This document shows positions 13,832 through 23,255 of a stretch of 64,000 nucleotides of DNA, in pieces. The notes below the pieces were generated by a model, which was given only the letters and a program-made list of their open reading frames with translations, made no database searches and had not been told where the DNA came from. This DNA comes from Ascidia mentula (lineage: Eukaryota > Chordata > Ascidiacea > Phlebobranchia > Ascidiidae). How positions within the stretch are numbered: the stretch's first letter is position 1; the number at the start of each line of letters is the position of its first letter. The position numbers were made by a program, and so were the translations under genes. The stretch lies in NCBI GenBank assembly GCA_947561715.1, contig OX387197.1, forward strand, positions 9,669,001 through 9,733,000, read 5' to 3'.

Positions 13832-14372
13832 TACACAGCACATAGTTCTTCGAAAACAGGAAAATCAGCAAACTTTTAGGGCGTTATGACCATCCCCACT
13901 ATAAACCTGGAGAATATTCAAATGAAACAAACCACTGTTTCGGCAAAAAAAACGCGTTGTATTATACATTCGAGGAACAGCTGTTAACTCTAACCGCCTC
14001 GGGAGATTAACTTGTTGTCCAAAGTAGGCGAAAGGTTTTTTGGCGCTGCGTGTTTTGCTCGCGCCAATTCGTTTCTCACTAATCACGTGTAAGAACCAGC
14101 AATGTTTTTGTGCTTGTGGCTACGTCATCGCCGTGACGCACAACTGCGACGGGCATTTCTCTCAATGAATGGATCGGTTAGGCGAGAGCGAAAAAATATC
14201 TGTCTAACTGCCACAAATATTGTGAGAATTACAACGCCAGTCAGCCACAGGAATAGCATTTATTCGGTGAAGAGCAGAAAAGAGTGTTTAGGCAAACGTT
14301 TTGATATCTACAACAAGGTTTTCATCTGTTGGTTACTGTCGGCATTTCTACTTTACGGAGTGATTATACAAC

Positions 14373-15860
14373 ATGGTAGGAGTTGGAGTAGAGAAAGACG
14401 ACGTGATGAACGCGACAAGGTATTTACCGGAAGAATACAACAACTCCGTCGTCGTGAACTTGGCCGTTTGCGCGGCCTGCTTGATTGTAGAATCTTACCT
14501 CATCGTGAGGTTATTCTACACTGAGCACCGAAAACTGGCGAAAAAGCGAAGTAAGCGACGGGCGTACGACGCCAGTTTAAGACTGAGGGAGAAACAGAGG
14601 CAGAAGAAAATATCGCCATCAGAAATCGGACGATACTTTAAGGAGCTGCGCGAAAATTCGACCGAACATTCGGGGTCGAAATTCCGACATAGGGACAACA
14701 CCGCCCAAACTAAGATTAAACGTTGTATGTCCAAGTTGTGCATTCTGGCGCCAGCACTTAACGTCACCAGCAACTGTCTGGTCATCGCAAAACTTTCAGG
14801 AATGCTGTACGCTCAGACAAACGGTCTGCCACAAGATTCGGTGCTTTGTAGCACTTGGCTTGTATTTTTTATTTATTTGACACACAGTCTGTCAATTACC
14901 GGCGGTTACATGTTTTTGTGGCTCCGCCAGTGGTTGTTCTATAGCAACCCGGCTGTAAACATGATCATCTACAGCCCAATGTTAATATGGATCAGTCGGT
15001 TAGCGGGAGTTATTTTGGTGATTGTAAGCGTGTTGTTTCCAGTTGCACCCGCTGTAAACTACGCTCTCAACGGGTTGTTCTCCGTATGCTGGCCGTTGCT
15101 TTTATCCGAACTGCAACGCTGGGCGGATGTATTGCCGCCCATTCAGATCTACCTGATGTTTTTCTTCCAGGTGCTTTTGCTCGGACTTTTCGTTTATCCA
15201 TTCGTGAAGCGCGAACTACGCAGGTACAGGGAGATAAAGAGAAATTCCAGCGCAGGGACGGGCGCAAATATTCCACCAAGCAATACAACACAGCTGAAAC
15301 CTGAATACTGTACGACACCTCCCGCAGGTTGTCAGATGAATGGAAGTGTGGTAGATACAAATGAGGGCGATCGACAGATACGGGCCACAAGTGCGGAAAG
15401 GAAGAACGCGTTTGAATGTGGTGTCAACCCTTCCATGGACGTAGGAGAAATCAAAGTTGCGTCAGGGACCATTCAGTACATGCGACACCCCAGCTCCTCG
15501 TCGGTTGAAAACAACAGCAGATGCAGTGAGGTGGTTTCAGTCGACAATCAAACAAAACCGCAAAAACAGACAACGTCAACCCACCCGAATGTCACCCAGC
15601 AGAGCAACGCTGTCATGATGGACGAGGAAGCCCAGGAGACCGCGGCCGTTAGACGAGCTGTTGTGTCTGTGGTTATATATATATCAACCGCGATCGGCTT
15701 TGTGCTGACGAGCGCAATTGTGCAAAGCGACCTCTTTGTCACCAGCCTCGTGACGCAGAATGCCTTCACTATGGTGGGAAACTACTGCATCGTGCTTACC
15801 TACGCAACATGGTTCAAAATCTTCTTCGGCAAATGCGCCTCGAAGAAATGTTCTCCATGA
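14373..15860 (+). CDS. Seven-transmembrane receptor-like protein B (orphan family, single exon)
   Basis: One uninterrupted frame of 495 residues from ATG 14373 to TGA 15858-15860. Helices at about 26-48, 121-146, 160-184, 206-227, 257-278, 429-450 and 461-480. N-glycosylation sequons at N13 and N23 fit an outside N terminus; strongly basic segments follow helices 1 and 5. The first inner loop (about 50-120) and third inner loop (about 279-428, Ser/Thr-rich) are very long. FLWLRQWLFYSNPAV at 181-195 is the family signature; C159 and C239 form the putative helix 3-outer loop 2 disulfide. The shared helix 5 end FVYPFVKR also appears as FLYPLVRR in gene C. Unlike genes A and C it has no intron. 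No known family could be named. Confidence 0.8.
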   Translation: MVGVGVEKDDVMNATRYLPEEYNNSVVVNLAVCAACLIVESYLIVRLFYTEHRKLAKKRSKRRAYDASLRLREKQRQKKISPSEIGRYFKELRENSTEHSGSKFRHRDNTAQTKIKRCMSKLCILAPALNVTSNCLVIAKLSGMLYAQTNGLPQDSVLCSTWLVFFIYLTHSLSITGGYMFLWLRQWLFYSNPAVNMIIYSPMLIWISRLAGVILVIVSVLFPVAPAVNYALNGLFSVCWPLLLSELQRWADVLPPIQIYLMFFFQVLLLGLFVYPFVKRELRRYREIKRNSSAGTGANIPPSNTTQLKPEYCTTPPAGCQMNGSVVDTNEGDRQIRATSAERKNAFECGVNPSMDVGEIKVASGTIQYMRHPSSSSVENNSRCSEVVSVDNQTKPQKQTTSTHPNVTQQSNAVMMDEEAQETAAVRRAVVSVVIYISTAIGFVLTSAIVQSDLFVTSLVTQNAFTMVGNYCIVLTYATWFKIFFGKCASKKCSP

Positions 15861-18117
15861 GACTTAGGCTTGAACTCCTTGTTTTGTACAAACTAAATGT
15901 CTTTCACTTAATTGTGTTTGTGCTATATGTGCGAAATTTTGTGGTGTATTTTTCAACAGCGATGCGACTATATTTTGCCAAATGCTTTTGATAATAAACA
16001 AAATACCTGCTGCGTGCGATGGGGGTATACGCGTGACGGGGATAACGGAAGCAATGCGTTTCAAAATTACATAAATGCATCAAAAGGCCTGTCAACAGTT
16101 ACGTGGTGTTACACACGAGCTGAATTTAACCATAACATCCGACCCATGCCTGGAGTAAAAGGGAAATCCATACTTGAAAGTATCCACGCGCATGTTGGCA
16201 GACACTATGATATTGCTCAAGGGTTGTTTTTGTCACTTTTTGCTAGAAATTGGAGCTGGACCGGTGTCTGTGTCGAATGCATATCATGTAAAAAGCCGCG
16301 CATAACTCGTCTGTAAACCCGCCCGGCTCCTGATGTTAACGGTTATGTAAAAAAGTTCCCAGGGTCTGTTGTCATATTTGGCGCAGTTCTACTATAAGTA
16401 TGTGGCTTCTATGCAGATTAGTCGCCAGTAATCATAACTGATAATAAAGATTAATATGCCACAAATTTACCGCTAACAAGTACGTGTGGTCGATTACAGT
16501 TTAGGTACTAATTTGGAGAGTCTACATTGTAGGTCGATATCCTAACAAATAAGTGCGTTAATGCCGTCTTTTTTTCTTTTACTGGGTGTTACTGTGTACT
16601 CGTTGCTCACAAATTAGGGATGTTGTTAAAATGATATAATGCAAACGTGGGCATTCATTTTAACTCCGTGTTTACGCTTTTGAAGCAGGAAACGTGCTAA
16701 TAAGCATCCGCTACGTCTCGATCGAAGGGTCAAACGTCACCAATCCTGTTTGTTTTGTATGTTTTTCTGCGCTTACTCGCGTCCCGAGGATAGCTGCAAA
16801 GTGGGACAGTTTTTCAAGATAAATGAAACACTCGGATCCGTAAATTGAAAATCGATTTCTGACGTCGTTGTGACGTATGTGCTGAAAAACTGTTGTCGAA
16901 AATGGCTTTTAGAAGTGAGTTTACGTGTTTGGCAATTAGTGATTCATTGCAAGTTACGTTTCAGGGTGCCTGGTTTTCCCCTGCGCACCAGGGCGGAAGT
17001 TTGAATCAAGTCCTGCATGCAAAGTTAGAGTTAAACTTTGTTCAGAATAATGTTTCAGCATTGTAACTCAAGTTGTAATTTGATGTCAGCAATTAAAGCG
17101 TTAAGAAAGTGGGTGGCATTTGAGTATTGCATAGCATAAAAAAAACGAATTTCACTCGGGGTTACATGCCATTCTATTTTAACAAAGACGTATTGTCGTC
17201 CAAAGATGTCAAGAGAAACGCTTAAAAACAACGTCTTTGAAAATACGTCAGTTTTTGTGTGTCGCGTTTCGTAAAGGGGGGAGTGCGATACGCGGTCATA
17301 AAAGCTTGGATCTACTGGGAGAAATTCTAAACGCTTGATCAATAGAAACCTATATAGGTATTGGTATATAAACATTTAAGTCTTTTTGACTTCTGAATCT
17401 AACACATTATGATGACTTTCAAGTTTTCCTCTCAAGTGAAAACGGCAGCGTATGAAACTGCGTAAACATTGGGCTTTAAATTACGTCACAATTCGAACAG
17501 GAAACAGAAGGGAGCAATAACTTTCTTTCGGTTGCGCAGTAGAGTTGGTCGAATGCCTAGTGACGCATCTTGTGGCAATTCCCACGACGGCTGTCACGCC
17601 ATTCGTTTGAAGTGCCATTTGATTTTGCTCCAAACTGGTTTTCAATCACGGCTGTTGCCATTCGGGGACAGGGATTTTCAATCACTACTATCTACGTTAT
17701 ATGCTACGTTATCTTTATGGGCACTGCAGCAACTCGCTTCGTTGTGAGATTTGTCAATGCGCAGTAAATTCATTTCCTTTTTTTTTCCTCTGTGCAGACT
17801 GTTCATGGGCAATGAAGGCAAATGAGTTCGCCGCTGCTTTTGCAAATTTTATGAACAGAAATAACAATAGCTGCGTATATCATCGCGTCAGATGATGTGA
17901 TGTCTCACAACACGCCACACGTGCGGACAAAACAAAGCACAATATAAAGCCCATCTGCGTCACCTTTAATTGCACCAAAATGAGTCACTAAACCCATCAA
18001 GGGACTGCAACGCTGTGGTTTTATGGACACCCGCTCACAACACTGTTGTGTATCTTTCAGGCAGTCACTGTGAAAGTAGGTGTATTTCTGTAATAGAGAA
18101 ATGTTGGAATTTTGACC
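15861..18117. other. Interval between nested genes B and C
   Basis: No supported exon or repeat seen apart from the AATAAA at 15993. Short open frames near 17469-17895 have no family motif and are unlike the receptor genes. Confidence 0.4.
15993..15998 (+). terminator. Poly(A) signal AATAAA, candidate for gene B
   Basis: Canonical hexamer 133 bp after the stop codon of the single-exon receptor-like gene. Confidence 0.55.
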
Positions 18118-20018
18118 ATGACCGAAGCAAGCACGACTGAAAATATCAACGTGACGGAGCCCTTGCTCGGTTCCGTGCAGAAATTTGTGGAAAATGGGCA
18201 CAGCTTGTGGATTGCCTGCCAGGTAGTAACCGTGGTTTGCTCGCTGTTTGACATTTACTTCATCATATGCCTTTCGCTGCATTGGCGGAGGGAGTGGCGA
18301 TCGCCGTTGAAGAGCTATTTCAGTAAAAGCGCGCGCGCCAAGAACGACTCCCAGTGGGGAAGTACCGCGTCGCGAATTGCTAACAGTCGCAGGAACACGG
18401 GCGCGGATACTTTTGCCCAAAACCTGCCTGCAAGGCGTCCAAAAACGCGAGAAAATGTGTATAGAAAATGGATGCTATTATTAGGACTTGGGGCGTCGAC
18501 TTCGGCCTTGGTTAAGTGCCTCGTGGACCAAGTGAAGTTCTTCTACGCCTGGGACTCGCGCTCCGACGACGCCTGCGAAGTCATCAATGACGTAACCGAG
18601 GTTGGATTGTACGGATCGACGATGGTGTGTGTGTATGCTTTCCTGTGGGTGCGGCAGTGGATGTTCTACCATAACCCGGCGGTAAAAAACCTCATCTACC
18701 GCAAGCATTTAATCCGCTTCAGTCGATTTCTCCCGGCAGTGATCCTGACGCTCCTTCTCGTGCTCTCGGTTTTTCATCTCATCCCGATCAAGTACAAAGC
18801 GGATACGTCACTCGGGACCCAATACCTCGGCTGTGTCGCTGTTTACGACATCGCAAACACGCACGAAGCGCTGCCGATATTTTTCTACATCGCGCTCACG
18901 TCGACGTTCCAACTTTCGCTGTTGGGTTTGTTTCTTTATCCGCTTGTGAGACGCAAGATCGACGCTTACCGGCTCGGTCAAGTCACCTGCCCTTCACCTA
19001 GCCTGTCTCTCCACTCAAGGAAAGCAAGTGCATTACGAGCGTCCATCCCAGACATGACGCGAGGATCGTGTGACAACTTCTTGGCTCCGCCCACACAAAA
19101 TTTGCAGAAACCCGCCTCGTCGCCAACGGCGGTAAGCGAAAGTTTTATATGATTTATTGGTTGTATCTAACTGCTATGAATATAAATGTAAAAAAACATT
19201 TTAAATTTAAAAGCATTTTTTGATAACTTTTTCGAAAAAAGTCACGTTGATACTGTTTTTGTTCTGACTTGATAAATGCGGTTGAAGCATTGTACTTTGC
19301 TATTTGGACACTTGGTTTTATGCCACGAATTTAACGCACCTTAACGTTTTAGGTAAACAGCACCGCGGATTGTTCCCCCTCGCGTTTAAGCACGAAAAAA
19401 ATCGGTGCTCCTTATAGGTGGCTAAAAACCCGACTCTCCAACACCGAAAAAATCGACAGGAAACAAACGGACGTAATTCCGAGCCCCAGCGACCGACAGA
19501 ATAATCTCCGATTAAAAACTAGCGCGTGCACCATTAGCAAGGGCATGGAAAGATCGGTGATAAGAGCAAGTATTTGGACGACCATGTGTATTCTGACCGA
19601 CGTGACGATGGTGACTGTCGCTTTGCTGTACGGGCCCGGGACACCTCTACTGTTTATCAGCACAATGAACAACTTCAACATCGTCGTGAATCAGCTGTGC
19701 TTGATTGCAACGTACAGCAGATGGAAGGAAATTCTTCTGCCTTTGTGTACGAGGTCCAAGGTCGGCACAAGTGCGCCAAAAAGAATGGAGAGGAGTTCTA
19801 TTGCGCCACCAACTAGCGATGCATCTCCCGGTTCAAGACGAAATGAGAAACAGATCGAAAGTTGGTCACGCCATGGGACGAGCCCTTCAAGGTTTACTTT
19901 TGACGAAAACTTTGAGAGCGTTGGCGAAAACCCAGTTAGTCACTCTATGACGTCAGAACCTGGAAGTCCAGCATTTACCGAAAGAAATTCGTTTCACACA
20001 AAAAGGGGTTCGCTGTAA
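18118..20018 (+). CDS. Seven-transmembrane receptor-like protein C (orphan family)
   Basis: Two exons, 18118-19131 and 19353-20018, joined in phase 0 (donor GCG|gtaagc, acceptor gttttag), 559 residues. The ATG at 18118 is in good context (GACCATGA). Helices 1-5 are in exon 1; helices 6 and 7 are in exon 2 (residues from about 409). The signature FLWVRQWMFYHNPAV lies at about 175-189. C153 and C239 match the Cys pair of A and B. Helix 5 ends LFLYPLVRRK. Helix 7 reads NNFNIVVNQLCLIATYSRW, comparable with YDINLIINIICIIMTFRRW in A. The intron falls in the long third inner loop, a position not shared with A. The Ser-rich tail is about 100 residues. Function unknown. Confidence 0.78.
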
Positions 20019-20641
20019 AGCTGTGTAGGTGTTAATTTTGTCGAAGGACTTAGTTTTTATAAATGTGCTTTTGTAAGTTTCATTGCTGATATTAACACTG
20101 TCTTTTGAATTATCGTCATGAAATTAGAGCAATACACTATTTTAGATTGTTTTATAAATGAACCACGGTGAAGTCGTGTTGGAGGAAGTTTGCATCATGT
20201 AAGCAAGGTAGATCTGACTAATTAGTGACTGATGTCTGACAACAGGAGTGACGTTTTAACAGTCGCCCCTACGTCGCAGCAAAACTGGAACTATCAAATC
20301 CGTTTGTGAGTAGCATGTAACACGGTGCGTATCCTAGTAACGATGAATCACTAGTTTTCATATGGCTTAACACAAGGTACACTGAGAAACTGGTGATTCA
20401 TAAAGAACATCTCTATGACGGATGGATAGCAGAAAAATGATTATCACATTTACACTCTACATGTTAATTTGACGCCACTTTAGCGCCACCACGTGTCCAA
20501 TATACTTCGTACCATACAACACTATTTGTCGGCAAAATATTAATACGTCTTTGAAAATACCAGGTTTCACAATTTAGTTAACTTATGCACATTTTAGGAA
20601 ATTTGTCACTTGATTTGGATTATGATAAAACTACAACACAC
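20019..20641. other. Short gene-free interval downstream of gene C
   Basis: It holds the 3' flank of receptor-like gene C and ends at the splice donor of the SVEP1-like VWFA exon. I see no coding exon and no canonical AATAAA close to the gene C stop. Confidence 0.4.
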
Positions 20642-22580
20642 CTGCATGTAGAGCTCTTCGCGCAACAGCCTCAAATTCAGCAAAACTGTCCAAGACGTAC
20701 ACGTGGTCCGGTTTCGGGTTAGATGCAATGTTGTTTAATTCCTCCACATTTCCGGACGCAACGCCAAACGTGAAAATTTCTATACCTGTGACATATAACT
20801 TACTCTGTTAGCCTGCCACGCAACTTTGAGGCCACTACTTTCCTTATTTGCCCAAAGCGCGCGACCGTAAACCAAACGCATTTACAGAAGTGACTTTTGC
20901 TCGTATTTTTAAATTCCCATGGCCTCTATAAAGCAGGTGGCTTTGCTGTGTTACCTTCGCGACGCAATCTTTGTGCGACTGTTATCGGATCCCCGCCGTT
21001 TGAACGACCGTCTGTAATCAGCAGCACAACCTTCTTAGAATCAGTTCGTGCAGATTCCAGAACAATCTACAAAAACAAATAATGTCATGCCAATTACATC
21101 TACTGGCATTGTCAATATGGAATATTGCCTTCCTAACTGTGATAAATGCAATGACGCAATCGCTCGTAACACGAACAATCTTGTTTTGAAGTCGATTCAG
21201 TTGTGATAATATTGCCACAAATCTTCTACCTCGAAAAGTGAATTAATTCATATCTACTCACCCTTGCCTTCGTCAAACCTCCAAGAGTGTAAGTCGATCC
21301 ACTCCTGAGGAAAATATACAACTTTGGTCAACAAGTATTTCACGCTGTTCCGCTCGTTGTCAGTCAACGCGACTATTGCGACAAGTCATTAGACAATCAA
21401 TGATTGTTACGTCAAAAATTCATTCTTTTATTTATCCTCTATTACCAAATACAAGCTTCTAGGGTTGCCACATCCGCCATTTTAAGTGGTTTGTCGTTGT
21501 GCATGATAAGTTTATCTTGGGCATTTTTGTCACATTTCGCTTAACACTTTTAGCTACTTGCGGTTTTCCTTTAACTCTAATTTGTACACTGAATCACACT
21601 TACGCATAAGTTATAGCTGGCAATGCGGTTCCAAGCAGGGAGCATTTGTGTTCGTGGATGTTGCCTACGCTTACTTGATCAACCCAAACCTTTGCGTTGT
21701 CAGCAAAAGTGATGACAGCAACTCTGGTGGTGTCCAGAGAGACCGGAATCCCACTGACAAACCGAGCTACGAAACTAATCTGAGAAATACGCAGTATATT
21801 AAAAAGGGAGAGAATTAAATGTTTATTATCGATCAAAACAAACCTCGTCTTTAAAATTGTGTAATTCGACACTGTGCGAAGCATCTATCACAAAAACAAG
21901 ATCTAGTTTCTGATTGCTTCGTAAGCGCAGAACGTTTCGTTTGAATATTCCAACCTGCGAAAACAATGAAATTTCACCAGTTTTGGACTTGTACCGTGGA
22001 AATTTTACTGGAAACATCATGGATGTTTGTGCATCAAACGAAACTTTCACCACTTACCACGTCATCAATTCGCGCAGTGTTCAATTTGGATGCTGGAGGT
22101 TTCATTCGTGGTTTATATGGAAGTGACTTAATATTTCCGAACTGTACATGTGCATGTCCGGCTTCAAAATAATTCAGGTTGTTATTTTTCACCTAAAGTT
22201 GTTTGAACAATTTTTCGCCAGATAAGCTCCCGGTGAGGCTTGAACCAGGCCCAACGCTCTACCACCTAAACTACAGGAGCTCAGCGGTTTTACGTTTTTT
22301 TTTCTGGCCAAGGTACACTGGTATGCAAGCGCACAACTTGTTAGGCAACCTTCACATATGCGTAGGGGATCTCTACCACTATAATCAGACAACGCAGTAA
22401 TGTTTTATGCAATGGCATGATTGGCAGGATCTCCCCACTGCACAGGTCCCTATTTGGCGATCACAGCTATCGTATCGATACGACTTAGTTTTTTTACTTA
22501 CCATGTGAAGCTTTTTGACCATCGCCTTGACTAATAATCAGGAGCAAGTTAATCGCAAATAGTTGAATGGCTACTTGCAT
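20642..22580 (-). CDS. SVEP1: SVEP1/polydom-like protein, exons 1-7 (signal peptide and VWFA domain)
   Basis: The 5' part of the same gene. Exons: 22580-22502, 22161-22058, 21954-21844, 21779-21604, 21304-21262, 21066-20955, 20785-20642. Together with the downstream exons this gives 758 residues in the window. The ATG at 22580 opens a typical signal peptide ([18 protein letters not shown]). The VWFA domain spans about residues 78-250. Its MIDAS motif DASHS (D85, S87, S89) is intact, and [11 protein letters not shown] carries the second metal-site aspartate. It ends in IEIFTFG and a [13 protein letters not shown] helix, closely like the SVEP1 VWFA end, which in vertebrates is also followed directly by the EGF-like module found at 5224. 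The junction phase (G|AT) supports direct splicing across a 15.4-kb intron. Matrilin-like or other VWFA proteins are less likely because of the sushi-HYR-HYR-sushi tail. Confidence 0.88.
22226..22280 (-). other. Truncated tRNA-like sequence in SVEP1 intron 1
   Basis: On the minus strand, GCTCCTG at one end can pair with CGGGAGC at the other (one G-U). A-box-like TAGTTTAGGTGG (22262-22273) and an exact B-box GGTTCAAGCC (22237-22246) are present. Only about 55 nt lie between the ends, too short for an anticodon arm, and the T stem pairs poorly. It is therefore a degenerate tRNA or the head of a tRNA-derived SINE, not a working tRNA. Confidence 0.4.
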
Positions 22581-23255
22581 CCTGTAAGGGGTCCGCATTT
22601 AACGGTAACCGATAAATCTCCCAATTCAGTATATTGCTTTGCATTTATCTCATAATTTTTTGAACTGTCGTTTTGTGCTATCTAGCTTGAATCAAACGAC
22701 ACCTAGGGGTGGTGACCATTTATATAGACATCAACATCACAAGGATTGTTAGGAGTCGAAAGATGGAAAGCAGTCAGTGAAATTCGAACGTCAGCGCGAA
22801 CCGCGTTGCCCCGCCGCAAAATCACTCGCTTTCGTCATTTTCATGCTGTTTATTTGTAAACTTTCGTCTAGATTCCGACGATCGAATAAAAGCTGGAGTG
22901 CTTTTATCAACGCCTTAAGTTGATGTTGTGTCGATAAGACGCTGCAGGGCTCCTGTTTATCACCCACTTCCATCGCCACACGCTCACGAACCTGGGGCCC
23001 GGCGTAAATATTTATTCACAGTCGAGCACCGTGCATATATAACCTGGATTTTGTTTCTTCTGAAATCCTGCACGTTAATACCAGTGCTGCAATAGACACA
23101 CAACGAAGCATGTTGTTTCTCGGTATATTTTTGAAGGCACAGTGCACAATTTTCCTACAATGCATTCAAATCATAAAACAATTTTTGTAAAATGTAGCTT
23201 AACAACGATAAAAATCACAGTATCTTCAATTTCATTTGAGATCAATAAATCGTCA
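22581..23255 (-). promoter_or_regulatory. Intergenic region: SVEP1 5' flank and fucosyltransferase-like 3' flank
   Basis: These 675 bp separate two head-to-tail minus-strand genes. They must hold the SVEP1-like promoter or 5' UTR and the 3' end of the upstream gene. A minus-strand AATAAA lies at 23011-23016. No clear TATA box was identified. Confidence 0.45.
23011..23016 (-). terminator. Poly(A) signal AATAAA, candidate for the fucosyltransferase-like gene
   Basis: Canonical hexamer on the minus strand, 240 bp after the stop codon at 23256-23258. Confidence 0.4.

Larger units (their letters stand above)
11474..14372. other. Interval between nested genes A and B
   Basis: Besides the MITE at 13379-13823, a short GT-rich tract (about 12568-12590) and the poly(A) signal of gene A, I see no supported gene. 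A plus-strand open frame from 14102 lies directly upstream of gene B and is probably leader sequence read by chance. Confidence 0.4.
5225..20641 (-). other. Giant intron 7 of the SVEP1-like gene, hosting three antisense genes
   Basis: The sequence between the donor after 20642 and the acceptor before 5224 is 15,417 bp, far larger than any other intron of this gene seen here. The flanking exons join in phase and in the domain order expected from SVEP1. Inside lie three plus-strand seven-helix protein genes and one hAT-type MITE. If another small coding exon existed inside, the reading phase would have to be kept; I see none. Confidence 0.8.

Noticed and set aside
13303-13889. Open frames on both strands with repeated RPKP and IRFAE words
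   Set aside because: They translate the palindromic repeats of the hAT MITE and are not protein genes.
14102-14524. A 140-codon plus-strand frame overlapping the start of gene B, beginning MFLCLWLRHRRD
   Set aside because: It overlaps gene B in another frame, lacks helices and has only a chance resemblance to the FLWLRQ motif; more likely leader sequence.
22226-22280. Functional tRNA gene
   Set aside because: Too short, no anticodon arm and poor T-stem pairing.
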